Shown here: positions 9,721 to 18,082 of the stretch, piece by piece
How the letters are laid out: every line of letters begins with the position of its first letter
How positions within the stretch are numbered: position 1 is the stretch's first letter
Source: Comamonas terrigena NBRC 13299
GTDB taxonomy: Bacteria > Pseudomonadota > Gammaproteobacteria > Burkholderiales > Burkholderiaceae_C
DNA: 64,000 nucleotides
Direction of reading: 5' to 3'
Assembly: GCF_006740045.1 (NCBI RefSeq)
Contig: NZ_AP019749.1
Span: forward strand, 1,383,001-1,447,000
The notes under the pieces: model-generated
What the model was told of the DNA's origin: nothing
The model's database searches: none
The model's input: only the letters and a program-made list of their open reading frames with translations
Made by a program: the position numbers and the translations under genes

Positions 9721-9863
9721 GGAGGGCAAGGTGGGCATGGACGAAGAGGGGCGGAACAAGGCTCAGGGAGGGCCTGAGTCTGGCTGCAGCACTTCCGCAT
9801 TGTGGTGTCAGTGTAGGCGCAGAAGAATGGCGCAGGAAAAGTGTTTGGTTAGGACATGTTGTG

Positions 9864-9941
9864 ATGCAAAAGGTTCAGTTTGAAACGAAGGCTGCTGCGG
9901 CCACCATGGCAGCCATGGCGGCACAGCAGGCGGGCGCATGA
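9864..9941 (+). CDS. Candidate 25-residue upstream ORF coupled to the TauE-type gene
   Basis: A small ORF starts with ATG at 9864, nine bases after AGGA, and ends with TGA at 9939-9941 overlapping the transporter start as ATGA. The peptide begins MQKVQFETK and ends in an alanine/glutamine-rich tail with no signal or membrane segment. Because its ribosome-binding site looks better than that of the transporter, it may feed ribosomes to the downstream start. It could also be a chance ORF in GC-rich DNA. Confidence 0.45.
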   Translation: MQKVQFETKAAAATMAAMAAQQAGA

Positions 9942-10702
9942 ACGCCGATTTGCTGGCCCAGCCGGGGCTGCTGCTGGGGGCCGTGCTGGTGTTTGCGCTG
10001 GCAGGCGTGGTCAAGGGCGTGGTGGGTCTGGGTCTGCCCACGGTCTCCATGGCGCTGCTGGCGCTGTTCATGCCCACGGGGCAGGCCGCCGCCTGGCTGC
10101 TGCTGCCTTCGCTGGTGACCAATGTGCTGCAGATGCGTCCGGCGGCATCGCTGGGACCGGTGCTGCGCCAGCTGTGGCCCATGCAGCTGGGCGTGGTGGT
10201 GGGTACGTTGGGCGGGGTGTGGTGGTGGGGGCCGCTGGGCCAGGCCGCCGGGGCACGCACCTTGCTGGGAGCGGCGCTGGCGCTGTATGCGCTGTGGGGT
10301 CTGTGGGGACGTGCGGTGACGCTGCCGCACAGGCACCAGGGGTGGCTGGGGGCTGTGGCTGGCCTGGTGACCGGGGGCATCACGGCGCTGACCGGTGTGT
10401 TTGTGGTGCCGGCGGTGGCCTATCTGCAGGCCTTGCAGCTGCCGCGCCAGGCGCTGATGCAGGCCATGGGGCTGAGCTTTACGGTCTCCACGCTGGCCTT
10501 GGGTCTGGGGCTGAGTGGTGTGGCGGGCGGCAGCGGCCCGCTGGATGGTGCGGCGCTGGGGGCGTCGGCCGCGATGCTGCTGCCCGCGCTGCTGGGCATG
10601 GCTGCGGGGGAGCGGCTGCGATCGCGTCTGTCGGCCACGGCTTTCAAGCGGGTGCTGATGGGCAGCTTGCTGGCACTGGGGGCTTACATGCTGTTCAACT
10701 AG
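9938..10702 (+). CDS. TauE/SafE-family membrane transporter
   Basis: The 254-residue protein is almost entirely hydrophobic, with about eight membrane spans in two repeats. Conserved glycine/proline-rich stretches GVVKGVVGLGLPTVSMALL near the N-terminus and AGLVTGGITALTGVFVVPAVAYL in the second half are typical of the TauE/SafE (sulfite, sulfonate or organic anion exporter) family. It lies divergent from a LysR gene and ends before a strong bidirectional terminator. The substrate cannot be deduced; sulfur-containing anions or organic acids are family options. Confidence 0.87.
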   Translation: MNADLLAQPGLLLGAVLVFALAGVVKGVVGLGLPTVSMALLALFMPTGQAAAWLLLPSLVTNVLQMRPAASLGPVLRQLWPMQLGVVVGTLGGVWWWGPLGQAAGARTLLGAALALYALWGLWGRAVTLPHRHQGWLGAVAGLVTGGITALTGVFVVPAVAYLQALQLPRQALMQAMGLSFTVSTLALGLGLSGVAGGSGPLDGAALGASAAMLLPALLGMAAGERLRSRLSATAFKRVLMGSLLALGAYMLFN

Positions 10703-10754
10703 CAGCGGTGAAACCGCTGTGCCGCTGCATGGCATGGCAGCATGTCTGCAAAAG

Positions 10755-10792
10755 AAAAGGGCTTGAAGGTGGAAACACCTTCAAGCCCTTTT
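10755..10792. terminator. Bidirectional intrinsic terminator between the TauE-type gene and tolA
   Basis: A perfect 17-bp inverted repeat (left arm 10755-10771, loop GAAA, right arm 10776-10792) ends in TTTT on both strands. It serves the two convergent genes on either side. Confidence 0.92.
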
Positions 10793-10826
10793 CTGCGTGT
10801 GCTGCCGCAGCGTGGCTGGTACGGAC

Positions 10827-11981
10827 TCAGTCTTGCGGGCGGAAGCCGATCACCAGGGTGGGCGGCACCTTGCCATCCACGTCCTTGGGCAGGGAATCGG
10901 TCTTCTGCACGGCGCGCACCACGGCGTCGTCCCAGGCCTTGTTGCCGCTGGACTTGATCAGGCGGGCGCTGATGATGTCACCGCCGGGCGCGGTGCGCAC
11001 TTCGACTTCGGCACGCGGGTTGCCGCTGATCGCGTCCGGGTAGACGATGTTGGGCTTGACCTTGGCCGCCACCTTGGCGCCGTAGCCGGCCGACGGGCCG
11101 TGGCCGCCGCCGGCACCGGTGCCCGCACCGGAACCGTTGCCACCGCCCTTGCCAGCGTTGGGGCCGCTGCTGCGCTCGGCCGAGCCACTGCCGCCCGAGC
11201 CTGCCAGACCGGCCATGCGTGCCATGTTTTCCTGGCGCATCTTCTCTGCGGCGGCTGCGTCCTTGGCGTCCTTGGCCGCCTGTTCCTTCTTGCGCTTGTC
11301 GTCAGCGGCCTTCTTCTCGGCTTTTTCCTTGTCGGCTTTCTCTTTCTCGGCCTTGTCTTTTTTCTCTTTTTCCTTCTGCAGCTTGTCTTTCTCGGCCTTG
11401 TCCGCCTTTTCTTTCTCCAGGCGGTCCTTCTTCTCCTGCTCTTTCTTCTGCTTGTCCTTCTCGGCCTTGTCTGCTTTTTCCTTTTCCAGGCGTTCCTTGC
11501 GCTCTTCCTCGGCCTGTTCCTTCTTTTCTTTTTCCTTTTGCAGCCGCGCTTTTTCCGCCTTCTCGGCCTTTTCCTTGGCTTGGCGTTCTTCCAGCTCGCG
11601 CTTGTCCTTCAGCTCCTGCTGGCGCTTTTTCTCCAGCGCCAGCTCGGCCTCATGGGCCTGTTGCTCGGCTTGCAGCTGTTGTGGCGTGGGCTTGGGCGGC
11701 ACCACCACGGGCTCTGGCTCCGGTGGGGGCGGGGGCTTGACGGGTTCGGGCTCCGGCTCGGGTTCCGGTGGCGGCGTGGGCGCACGCGGGGCCGCTGCCG
11801 TGGGCATTTCCGACCACAGCTCGGCTTCCACAGCGGCTTCACCGACCGCTTTGGGCGGGCGCACGTTCCACACGAGCGCCACGATCAGCAGGATGTGCGC
11901 CGCCAGTGCCATCAGCCAGGCGCGCAGGTACTTGCTGCGGCGGGGTGGGGCAAAGGGGTCGTTTTCGTAGCGGGATGACAT
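10827..11981 (-). CDS. tolA: Cell-envelope integrity protein TolA
   Basis: TolA links the TolQR motor to TolB/Pal and drives outer-membrane constriction at division. The 384-residue product has one membrane span at about residues 26-42, a proline/glutamate-rich stretch (about 65-95), a long charged Lys/Glu/Ala helix (about 100-265), a glycine/serine linker and a C-terminal TonB/TolA-like fold with VKPNIVYPD and APGGDIISARLIKSSG. The helix contains near-identical EKEKADKAEKDK units. It is last in the minus-strand run aminotransferase-ybgC-tolQ-tolR-tolA. A hairpin separates it from tolR. tolB and pal, which usually follow, are absent here. Confidence 0.95.
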   Translation of the reverse strand: MSSRYENDPFAPPRRSKYLRAWLMALAAHILLIVALVWNVRPPKAVGEAAVEAELWSEMPTAAAPRAPTPPPEPEPEPEPVKPPPPPEPEPVVVPPKPTPQQLQAEQQAHEAELALEKKRQQELKDKRELEERQAKEKAEKAEKARLQKEKEKKEQAEEERKERLEKEKADKAEKDKQKKEQEKKDRLEKEKADKAEKDKLQKEKEKKDKAEKEKADKEKAEKKAADDKRKKEQAAKDAKDAAAAEKMRQENMARMAGLAGSGGSGSAERSSGPNAGKGGGNGSGAGTGAGGGHGPSAGYGAKVAAKVKPNIVYPDAISGNPRAEVEVRTAPGGDIISARLIKSSGNKAWDDAVVRAVQKTDSLPKDVDGKVPPTLVIGFRPQD

Positions 11982-12007
11982 GGAATCGGGTGCGGTGCTA
12001 ATAGTTG

Positions 12008-12040
12008 CGGGCCGGCGGGCGGAAAGTCGCCGCCGGCCCG
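12008..12040 (-). other. Stable intercistronic hairpin between tolR and tolA
   Basis: Perfect 11-bp GC stem CGGGCCGGCGG/CCGCCGGCCCG with an 11-base loop lies in the 63-base gap between the tolR stop and tolA start. No T-run follows, so it is probably an mRNA processing or stability element rather than a terminator. Confidence 0.7.
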
Positions 12041-12044
12041 AAGG

Positions 12045-12476
<432 letters not shown>

Positions 12477-12489
12477 GGGGCGGCTCCGA

Positions 12490-13194
12490 TCAGTGGCCCG
12501 ACGCCGTGCTCTGGCCCACGCCGCTCACATTGCGCTGCAGGATGTTGGAGAACTCTTCGATGAAGGTTTCCTGCTGGCTGGCAACGCGGTCAATCTTGTG
12601 GGCGTAGCGGTTGTAGGCAGTCACCGCCGGGATGGCAGCAAACAGGCCCATGGCGGTGGCGACCAGGGCTTCGGCAATGCCGGGGGCCACGGTGGCCAGC
12701 GTGATCTGTTCCATGTTGGCAAAACCGGTGAAGGCGTGCATCACCCCCCAGACCGTGCCGAACAGACCGACGTAGGGGGCCACGGAGCCCACGGTGCCCA
12801 GGAAGGGCAGACCGGATTCGATCTCGTCCATCTCCCGTTGGAAGCTGGCACGCATGGCGCGGCGGGTCCCGTCCATCAGCGTGTCGGCGCTGGTGATGCG
12901 GCGTTCGCGCAGTTTCTGGTATTCGCGCATGCCGCTGGCGAAGACGCGTTCCATCGGGCCGCCGCTCTTGGCGTTTTTCATGGCGCTGATGTACAGATCG
13001 TTCAGGCTGGTGCCGGACCAGAAGTCCTGCTCGAAGCTGTCGTTCTGCGCGCGCACCTTGTTGAGCGTCTGCATCTTGCGGAAGATCATGGCCCAGCTGG
13101 CGACCGAGGCGGCCACCAGGATCAGCATGACGAGTTGGACCACCCAGCTGGCTTGCAGCACCAGGTGGAGGATGGACATGTCTTGGTTGTTCAT
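12490..13194 (-). CDS. tolQ: Tol-Pal system motor subunit TolQ
   Basis: The 234-residue inner-membrane protein has three hydrophobic spans: about 18-38, about 135-160 (LPFLGTVGSVAPYVGLFGTVWGV, which contains the conserved TVGSxAPxxGLFGTVWG signature) and about 172-195. It is a MotA/TolQ/ExbB-family proton channel subunit that assembles around TolR. Its ATG overlaps the ybgC stop as ATGA, indicating coupled translation within the tol operon. Confidence 0.97.
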   Translation of the reverse strand: MNNQDMSILHLVLQASWVVQLVMLILVAASVASWAMIFRKMQTLNKVRAQNDSFEQDFWSGTSLNDLYISAMKNAKSGGPMERVFASGMREYQKLRERRITSADTLMDGTRRAMRASFQREMDEIESGLPFLGTVGSVAPYVGLFGTVWGVMHAFTGFANMEQITLATVAPGIAEALVATAMGLFAAIPAVTAYNRYAHKIDRVASQQETFIEEFSNILQRNVSGVGQSTASGH

Positions 13195-13616
13195 GAGAGT
13201 TGTTCCAGGATGCTGGCAGGAATACGGGCAGGGCGCATGCTGGCCGCATCCACCCAGCCAATACGGATGGTGCCTTCACTTAACAGCTGAGGCTGGCCAT
13301 CGGATGACATGGTGTGTTGTAACAAAGCCTGTTGGGCAATGGTGATGGAGGCGCGGCCGGCCGATTGCAGCCGGGCCGTGACCCAGAGCTGATCGTCCAG
13401 CCGTGCCGGGGTGACATAGTCCACCGCAGCATGGGTTACGACAAAGAAGCCGCCGGTTTGTTCCCGCAGCTTTTGCTGCTCGATACCCAGGGCGCGCAGC
13501 CATTCGGTGCGGCCGCGCTCGAAGAAATGCAGCATCCGGGAGGGGTAGACCGTGCCGCGGGCATCGGTGTCCTCCCAATAGATGCGCAGGGGAAAGCGAA
13601 AGGCCGTCATGAGCAT
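13191..13616 (-). CDS. ybgC: Tol-Pal-associated acyl-CoA thioesterase YbgC
   Basis: A hotdog-fold thioesterase of 141 residues with the YbgC signature YWEDTDARGTVYPSRMLHFFERGR, where the aspartate of EDTD is catalytic. The family hydrolyses short- to medium-chain acyl-CoA or acyl-carrier thioesters and is nearly always encoded with tolQRA. It starts two bases after the aminotransferase stop and overlaps tolQ by four bases. ATG 13610 is an alternative start two codons later. Confidence 0.95.
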   Translation of the reverse strand: MLMTAFRFPLRIYWEDTDARGTVYPSRMLHFFERGRTEWLRALGIEQQKLREQTGGFFVVTHAAVDYVTPARLDDQLWVTARLQSAGRASITIAQQALLQHTMSSDGQPQLLSEGTIRIGWVDAASMRPARIPASILEQLS

Positions 13617-13618
13617 GC

Positions 13619-14815
13619 TCAGCCCAGCAGGCGTTCCATGCGGGCCACGGCTTCCTGCAACTGGGCCATGGAGTTGGCCGTGGAAAAGCGGATGTGGCGT
13701 GCGGTGTCGGCCGTGCCGAAGTCGCGGCCTGGGGTGGCCGCGATATGGGCTTGCTGCAGCAGCGCATGGGCAAAGTCCCAGCTGCAGTTGGCTCCGGGCG
13801 CCACGCACAGCTTGTGCGCCATCTGGGAGCAGTCGGCCCAGGCGTAGAACGCGCCGTCGGGCATCACCGGCACGGACAGGCCCAGGCGGTTGAGCTGGGG
13901 CAGGAAGTAGTCGCGGCGGGCCTTGAATTCGGCACGGCGGCGTTCGAACTCGGCAATGCTTTCGGGCGCAAAGCAGGCCAGGGCGGCATGCTGCGAGATG
14001 GTGGACGCGCAGATGAACAGGTTCTGGGCCAGGCGCTCCACCACCGGCACCATGGCGTCGGGCACCACCATCCAGCCCAGGCGCCAGCCGGTCATGTTGA
14101 AGTACTTGCTGAAGCTGTTGATGCTGATGATGTCGTCGTCCATGGCCAGGGCGGTCTGGCCGAAGGCGTCGTCATACGACAGGCCCAGGTAGATCTCGTC
14201 GACGATGGTGATGCCGCCCTTGGACTTGACCACCTCGTGGATGCGGCGCAGCTCGGTCGGGTCAATGGACGTGCCTGTGGGGTTGGAGGGCGATGCCAGC
14301 AGCACCCCGCGCGTCTTGTCGCCCCAGTGGGCCTGCACCTGGGCGGCGCTGAGCTGGAAACGCTCTGCCGCGCCCGACGGAATCAGCTTGGCCGAGCCTT
14401 CGGCGGCGCTGACGAAGTGGCGGTTGCAGGGGTAGCTGGGGTCCGGCATCAGGATTTCATCGCCGGCCTCGATCAGTGCCAGGCAGGCCAGTTGCAGCGC
14501 AGCGCTGGCGCCGGCGGTGACCACAATGCGGCGTGCGGGTACGTCCACGCCGAAGCGGCTGGCATACCAGCCGCTGATGGCTTCGCGCAGCGGCTCCAGG
14601 CCCAGCGCGTTGGTGTATTGCGTGGCGCCGCTGCCGATGGCGCGGGCCGCGGCCTCCTGCACCAGGGCGGGTGCGGTGAAATCGGGTTCGCCAATGTTCA
14701 GAAAGATCACCGGCTGGTCGGTGTGGGCCACTTCACGGGCCAGCGCCTGGGCGGCCTTGGCCACCTCCATCACGTAAAACGGTTCAATGCGTTGCGCGCG
14801 GGTGGAAAACTGCAT
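13619..14815 (-). CDS. Pyridoxal-phosphate-dependent aminotransferase, class I/II
   Basis: A fold-type I aminotransferase of 398 residues. Recognisable are GEPDFTAP, the PLP-phosphate-binding region TAGASAALQL, the conserved SPSNPTGT, the aspartate/tyrosine pair VDEIYLGLSYD, and the Schiff-base lysine in SFSKYFNMTGWRLGW. The amino-acid substrate cannot be assigned; relatives include aspartate, alanine or aromatic transaminases. It begins the transcription unit that continues without a gap into ybgC and tolQRA, and it is separated from nusB by a strong terminator. Confidence 0.92.
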   Translation of the reverse strand: MQFSTRAQRIEPFYVMEVAKAAQALAREVAHTDQPVIFLNIGEPDFTAPALVQEAAARAIGSGATQYTNALGLEPLREAISGWYASRFGVDVPARRIVVTAGASAALQLACLALIEAGDEILMPDPSYPCNRHFVSAAEGSAKLIPSGAAERFQLSAAQVQAHWGDKTRGVLLASPSNPTGTSIDPTELRRIHEVVKSKGGITIVDEIYLGLSYDDAFGQTALAMDDDIISINSFSKYFNMTGWRLGWMVVPDAMVPVVERLAQNLFICASTISQHAALACFAPESIAEFERRRAEFKARRDYFLPQLNRLGLSVPVMPDGAFYAWADCSQMAHKLCVAPGANCSWDFAHALLQQAHIAATPGRDFGTADTARHIRFSTANSMAQLQEAVARMERLLG

Positions 14816-14848
14816 GGGCTCTTCAAGGGGGCGGCGGTGCCGCAGAAC

Positions 14849-14888
14849 AAAAAAGAAAAAAGGCAGCGTTCCGGAGGGAAGGCTGCCT
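14849..14888 (-). terminator. Intrinsic terminator of the rib-nusB operon
   Basis: On the minus strand, a 7-bp stem AGGCAGC/GCTGCCT (14861-14867 with 14882-14888) is followed by an interrupted run of about eleven T residues. It lies ten bases past the nusB stop. Confidence 0.85.
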
Positions 14889-14897
14889 GGCAGGAGA

Positions 14898-15500
14898 TCA
14901 GGCCTGGCTGTCCTGGGCGGGCTGGTCGGCTGCGGGTTCGGCCTTGGGGGCCTGCTCCGGCTTGCCGGCGCCGTTCTGGCCCTTGTCGGCGGCCACTTCG
15001 GTGGGGCGCAGCGTGGGGGCCAGGGCGTGGAGAACGCCGTTCACATACTTGTGGCCGTCGGTGCCGCCAAATTCCTTGGCCAGCTCGATGCTCTCGTTGA
15101 GCACCACACGCCAGGGCACATCGGGGCAGTGCAGGAATTCATAGACGCCAATCCACATGCAGGCATGCTCGATGGGCGAGAGCTCTTCCATGCGGCGGTC
15201 CAGCTTGGGAGCGATCAGCGCATCCAGGTCCGCAGCGGTTTCGATGCAGCCGTGCAGCAGTGCGTCGTAGTGGGCCGTGTCGCACTTGTGAAAGCCCGCC
15301 AGGTCGCGCGTGAACATGTCGATGGACGTGGCATCGTTGCCACCCACGATGTGCTGGTACAGCGCCTGCAGCGCGAACTCGCGCGAGCGGCTGCGGGTGG
15401 ACTTGGAGGCCGCCTTGCGCACGCCGGTGCTGGTCACGCCCTTGCGGGGCTGGCGGGGGGGGCGGCTTTTGGCCGATGTGGATTGGGTGTCGTCGCTCAT
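14898..15500 (-). CDS. nusB: Transcription antitermination factor NusB
   Basis: NusB binds boxA RNA with NusE (S10) to prevent premature termination in rRNA operons. The core of about 135 residues shows [15 protein letters not shown] near residue 38, [29 protein letters not shown] and [24 protein letters not shown]. It has a basic N-terminal extension of about 35 residues and an Ala/Pro/Glu-rich C-terminal tail of about 35 residues, giving 200 residues against about 140 in E. coli. It starts three bases after the ribH stop in the usual ribH-nusB pairing. Confidence 0.96.
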   Translation of the reverse strand: MSDDTQSTSAKSRPPRQPRKGVTSTGVRKAASKSTRSRSREFALQALYQHIVGGNDATSIDMFTRDLAGFHKCDTAHYDALLHGCIETAADLDALIAPKLDRRMEELSPIEHACMWIGVYEFLHCPDVPWRVVLNESIELAKEFGGTDGHKYVNGVLHALAPTLRPTEVAADKGQNGAGKPEQAPKAEPAADQPAQDSQA

Positions 15501-15503
15501 GGC

Positions 15504-15968
15504 TTATTTCAGGGTGCGGAGCAGACAGGCCATTTCGATGGCCACGCGGGCGGCATCGGCGCCTTTTTCGGTCTGGCGGGCGATGGCCTGCTCCAGGTTC
15601 TCGGTCGTGATGATCGCGTTGGCGATCGGAAGACGGTAGTCCAGGCTCAGGCGGGTCACGCCGGCGCCGGATTCATTGGCCACCAGTTCAAAGTGGTAGG
15701 TCTCGCCGCGGATGATGCAGCCCAGGGCCACCAGGGCGTCATAGCCGCCGCGCTCGGCCAGGGCCTGCAGCGCCACGGGCACTTCCAGTGCGCCGGGCAC
15801 CAGCACATGGTCAATGGCGTCGGCGGCCACACCGGCGTCCAGCAAGGTCTGGGTGCAGGCCTGGGCCAGGGTGTTGGTGATGCTTTCGTTCCAGCGGGCC
15901 TGGACGATGCCAATGCGCAGACCTTGGCCGTTCAGTGCGGAGGCGTTGCCTTTTTCAGCGTGCAGCAT
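15504..15968 (-). CDS. ribH: 6,7-dimethyl-8-ribityllumazine synthase
   Basis: RibH condenses 5-amino-6-ribitylaminouracil with 3,4-dihydroxy-2-butanone 4-phosphate in riboflavin synthesis. Visible motifs are RWNESIT near residue 25, [33 protein letters not shown] with the phosphate-contacting histidine, and [15 protein letters not shown]. Length (154 residues) is normal. It sits six bases after ribBA and three before nusB, so all three are one operon. Confidence 0.97.
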   Translation of the reverse strand: MLHAEKGNASALNGQGLRIGIVQARWNESITNTLAQACTQTLLDAGVAADAIDHVLVPGALEVPVALQALAERGGYDALVALGCIIRGETYHFELVANESGAGVTRLSLDYRLPIANAIITTENLEQAIARQTEKGADAARVAIEMACLLRTLK

Positions 15969-15974
15969 GTCGCT

Positions 15975-17096
15975 TTATTCCTTGGTGATGTAACCGGTGA
16001 TTTCCAGGCCGTAGCCGGCCATGCTGGGCATGCGGCGGGGCTGGCCCAGCAGCTTCATTTTGTGCACGCCGCATTCGCGCAGGATCTGTGCGCCCACGCC
16101 GTAGGTGCGCAGGTCCATGCGGCCGCGCTCGGGTGCCTGGGCCGAGCGGGCCTTGCCGTCGAACTGCTCCAGCAGTTGGGCGGCACTTTCGCCGCAGTTC
16201 AGCAGCACGGCCACGCCCTGGCCTTGGCGGTCCAGGTACTGCAGGCTGGTGTCCAGACCCCAGGAGTGCATGGAGCGGTTGATCTCCAGCGCATCCAGCA
16301 CGGACAGCGGCTCGTGCACACGCACGGGGACTTCATCGGTTTCGCTCCAGCTGCCCTTGACCAGGGCCAGGTGCACGGCATGGCTGGGTTTGTCGCGGAA
16401 GGCGTGGCAGGTGAATTCGCCGTAGGGCGTCTGGATGGCACGGCTGCCCACTTTTTCCAGCAGCGATTCGGTGCGGCTGCGGTACTGGATCAGGTCGGCA
16501 ATGGTGCCGATCTTCAGGCCGTGTTCCGCGGCAAACAGCTGCAGATCGGGCAGGCGGGCCATGGTGCCGTCGTCCTTCATGATCTCGCAGATCACGGCCG
16601 AGGGGGTGCAGCCGGCCATGCCGGCCAAGTCGCAACCGGCTTCCGTGTGGCCGGCGCGGATCAGCACGCCGCCGTCCACGGCCTGCAGCGGGAAGATGTG
16701 GCCCGGTTGCACCAGGTCGGTGGGCACGGCGTTCTTGGCCACGGCTGCCTGCACGGTGCGGGCGCGGTCGGCGGCGGAAATGCCGGTGGTCACGCCTTCG
16801 GCAGCTTCAATGGAGACGGTGAAGGCGGTGCTGTAGACGGTGCCATTGCGTGCAGCCATGGGCGGCAGCTTCAGGTATTCGCAGCGTTCGCGGGTGAGCG
16901 TCAGGCAGATCAGGCCCCGGCCGAACCGGGCCATGAAGTTGATGGCTTCGGGGGTGACGTGGTCGGAGGCCAGCACCAGGTCGCCTTCGTTTTCGCGGTC
17001 TTCCTCATCCACCAGGATGACCATGCGGCCTGCGCGCATGTCGGCAACGATCTCTTCCACCGGCGAGATGGCGACGGGGTTCAGGGGGGTATTCAT
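15975..17096 (-). CDS. ribB: 3,4-dihydroxy-2-butanone-4-phosphate synthase with degenerate GTP cyclohydrolase II domain
   Basis: The N-terminal 200 residues are a complete Rib[12 protein letters not shown] binds metal and substrate, and [10 protein letters not shown] with ICEIMKDDG are the other active-site segments. It makes the four-carbon unit for RibH, encoded next. The C-terminal 170 residues align with RibA ([21 protein letters not shown] near the end), but the zinc cysteines are missing: where RibA has a VRVHSEC...RCDCG-type pattern, this protein has [13 protein letters not shown] and no cysteines, and the catalytic QEGRGIGL region is gone. So it is probably a RibB with a non-catalytic RibA-like tail, and a separate ribA should exist elsewhere. 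ATG 17096 follows AAGGA; the frame is open to 17186. Confidence 0.93.
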   Translation of the reverse strand: MNTPLNPVAISPVEEIVADMRAGRMVILVDEEDRENEGDLVLASDHVTPEAINFMARFGRGLICLTLTRERCEYLKLPPMAARNGTVYSTAFTVSIEAAEGVTTGISAADRARTVQAAVAKNAVPTDLVQPGHIFPLQAVDGGVLIRAGHTEAGCDLAGMAGCTPSAVICEIMKDDGTMARLPDLQLFAAEHGLKIGTIADLIQYRSRTESLLEKVGSRAIQTPYGEFTCHAFRDKPSHAVHLALVKGSWSETDEVPVRVHEPLSVLDALEINRSMHSWGLDTSLQYLDRQGQGVAVLLNCGESAAQLLEQFDGKARSAQAPERGRMDLRTYGVGAQILRECGVHKMKLLGQPRRMPSMAGYGLEITGYITKE

Positions 17097-17294
17097 GAGA
17101 GCTGTTTCCTTGGGGCCTGGTGCTGTGGCAACAGAAGGCGTATGGCGTCCAGGGCACTGACACATGGTGCCCAAGGACACCCCCAAAGAACGCTATGCGC
17201 ACGGCCACTACCGTACGAGAGAGGGCGCCGGATGGTGCCCGCCTCGGAATCCCGCCATTCTAGTGCAGCGCAGCAGCTGTGCGCCGCAGAAGGT

Positions 17295-17591
17295 TTAGCG
17301 GGAGGGGTCCTGCAGCACCACATCGCCATCCGGAATCGCCACGCAGGGCAGCACGCAGCCTTCGGCTTTTTCTTCGGCGCTCAGGCCGGGCCATTCCACG
17401 GCGTAATGCACGCTGCCGGACACCAGTTGGCCGATGCAGGTGCGGCAGGTGCCGTTGCGGCAGGAGCTGGGCCAATCCAGCCCACCTTGCTCCATGGAGT
17501 CGAGCAGGGACTGGTCGGCCCAGGCATCGCATTGCTGGTCGCTGGGGCTGAGGCGGGCGATGAAAAAGGGTGGAGCGAATTCGGAAGACAT
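17295..17591 (-). CDS. Plant-type [2Fe-2S] ferredoxin-like protein
   Basis: A 98-residue soluble protein with the plant-type cluster pattern: C-x4-C-x2-C in SCRNGTCRTCIGQL and a fourth cysteine in GCVLPC. The family passes single electrons to oxygenases or reductases; no partner oxygenase lies beside it. The start is uncertain because the frame stays open upstream to 17741 and no good ribosome-binding site precedes ATG 17591. That ATG gives a compact ferredoxin of normal size. Confidence 0.85.
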   Translation of the reverse strand: MSSEFAPPFFIARLSPSDQQCDAWADQSLLDSMEQGGLDWPSSCRNGTCRTCIGQLVSGSVHYAVEWPGLSAEEKAEGCVLPCVAIPDGDVVLQDPSR

Positions 17592-18082
17592 GGGCAGCAA
17601 AAAAAGGAGCGCTCCATGGCGCAAACCTTGCATTGTGGCCGAGCCTGGATTCGGCGGGCAGTGGGCGGGATTTGTCCTGGTGTTAACCCGTGCATGCCTA
17701 AAAAATGGGCGCAGCAAATGGAAGTGTGAAAAATCAAGCACTTAGCGTCCAGGAATCCGCGGTTGCGAAAGTTGTCCACACAGTTTTCCAACGCGGTTGG
17801 TGACAACTTTGTCAGACAGTGCGCTGCCTAAAAAACAGGCATAAAAATAAAATCATTCAAAATCAATGGCTTGGGATTTTTTTGTAACAGTGTCTCATGC
17901 TTATCCACAGGCCTTTGCTGCAGAGATGGGGGTAAATCGGTGTTCGCGTCTGCGGTGGCTGCACGTGGGGGCGCACAGTCGCTTGGGCTACTGCAGCGCT
18001 GCCCGCCGCCGCGTAGAGTGCGCGGCGTAGACACCCGCAGCGGGTGGCAAAAAGCACGCAGATCCAACAGGAGACAAACACC
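17592..18082. promoter_or_regulatory. 491-base intergenic region with DnaA-box-like sites and an AT-rich core
   Basis: Between the ferredoxin and SDR genes, which diverge, lies a region much richer in A+T than its surroundings (core 17820-17890). TTGTCCACA at 17772-17780 is one mismatch from the DnaA box, and TTATCCACA at 17901-17909 is a perfect one in the same orientation. CCAAC-GCG-GTTGG (17788-17800) is a short palindrome nested inside GTTGTC/GACAAC arms. No convincing gene is present. It surely contains the two divergent promoters; DnaA control or an ectopic initiator-binding locus is possible. dnaA and dnaN are not nearby, so I do not call it oriC. Confidence 0.5.

Noticed and set aside
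10827..11981. Possible TonB instead of TolA
   Set aside because: The long charged helix and position after tolQR fit TolA; TonB is shorter and proline-rich only.
17097..17294. FMN riboswitch upstream of ribBA
   Set aside because: The conserved RFN-element boxes (such as the GGGGTGAAA-type and CCGAC-type segments) are not present on the minus strand.
14787..17729. 980-codon plus-strand ORF
   Set aside because: It is antisense to nusB, ribH, ribBA and ferredoxin, all clear genes; long antisense frames are expected in GC-rich DNA.
17592..18082. Chromosomal origin of replication
   Set aside because: Only two DnaA-like boxes and no dnaA, dnaN, gidA or parAB nearby; kept only as a regulatory candidate.
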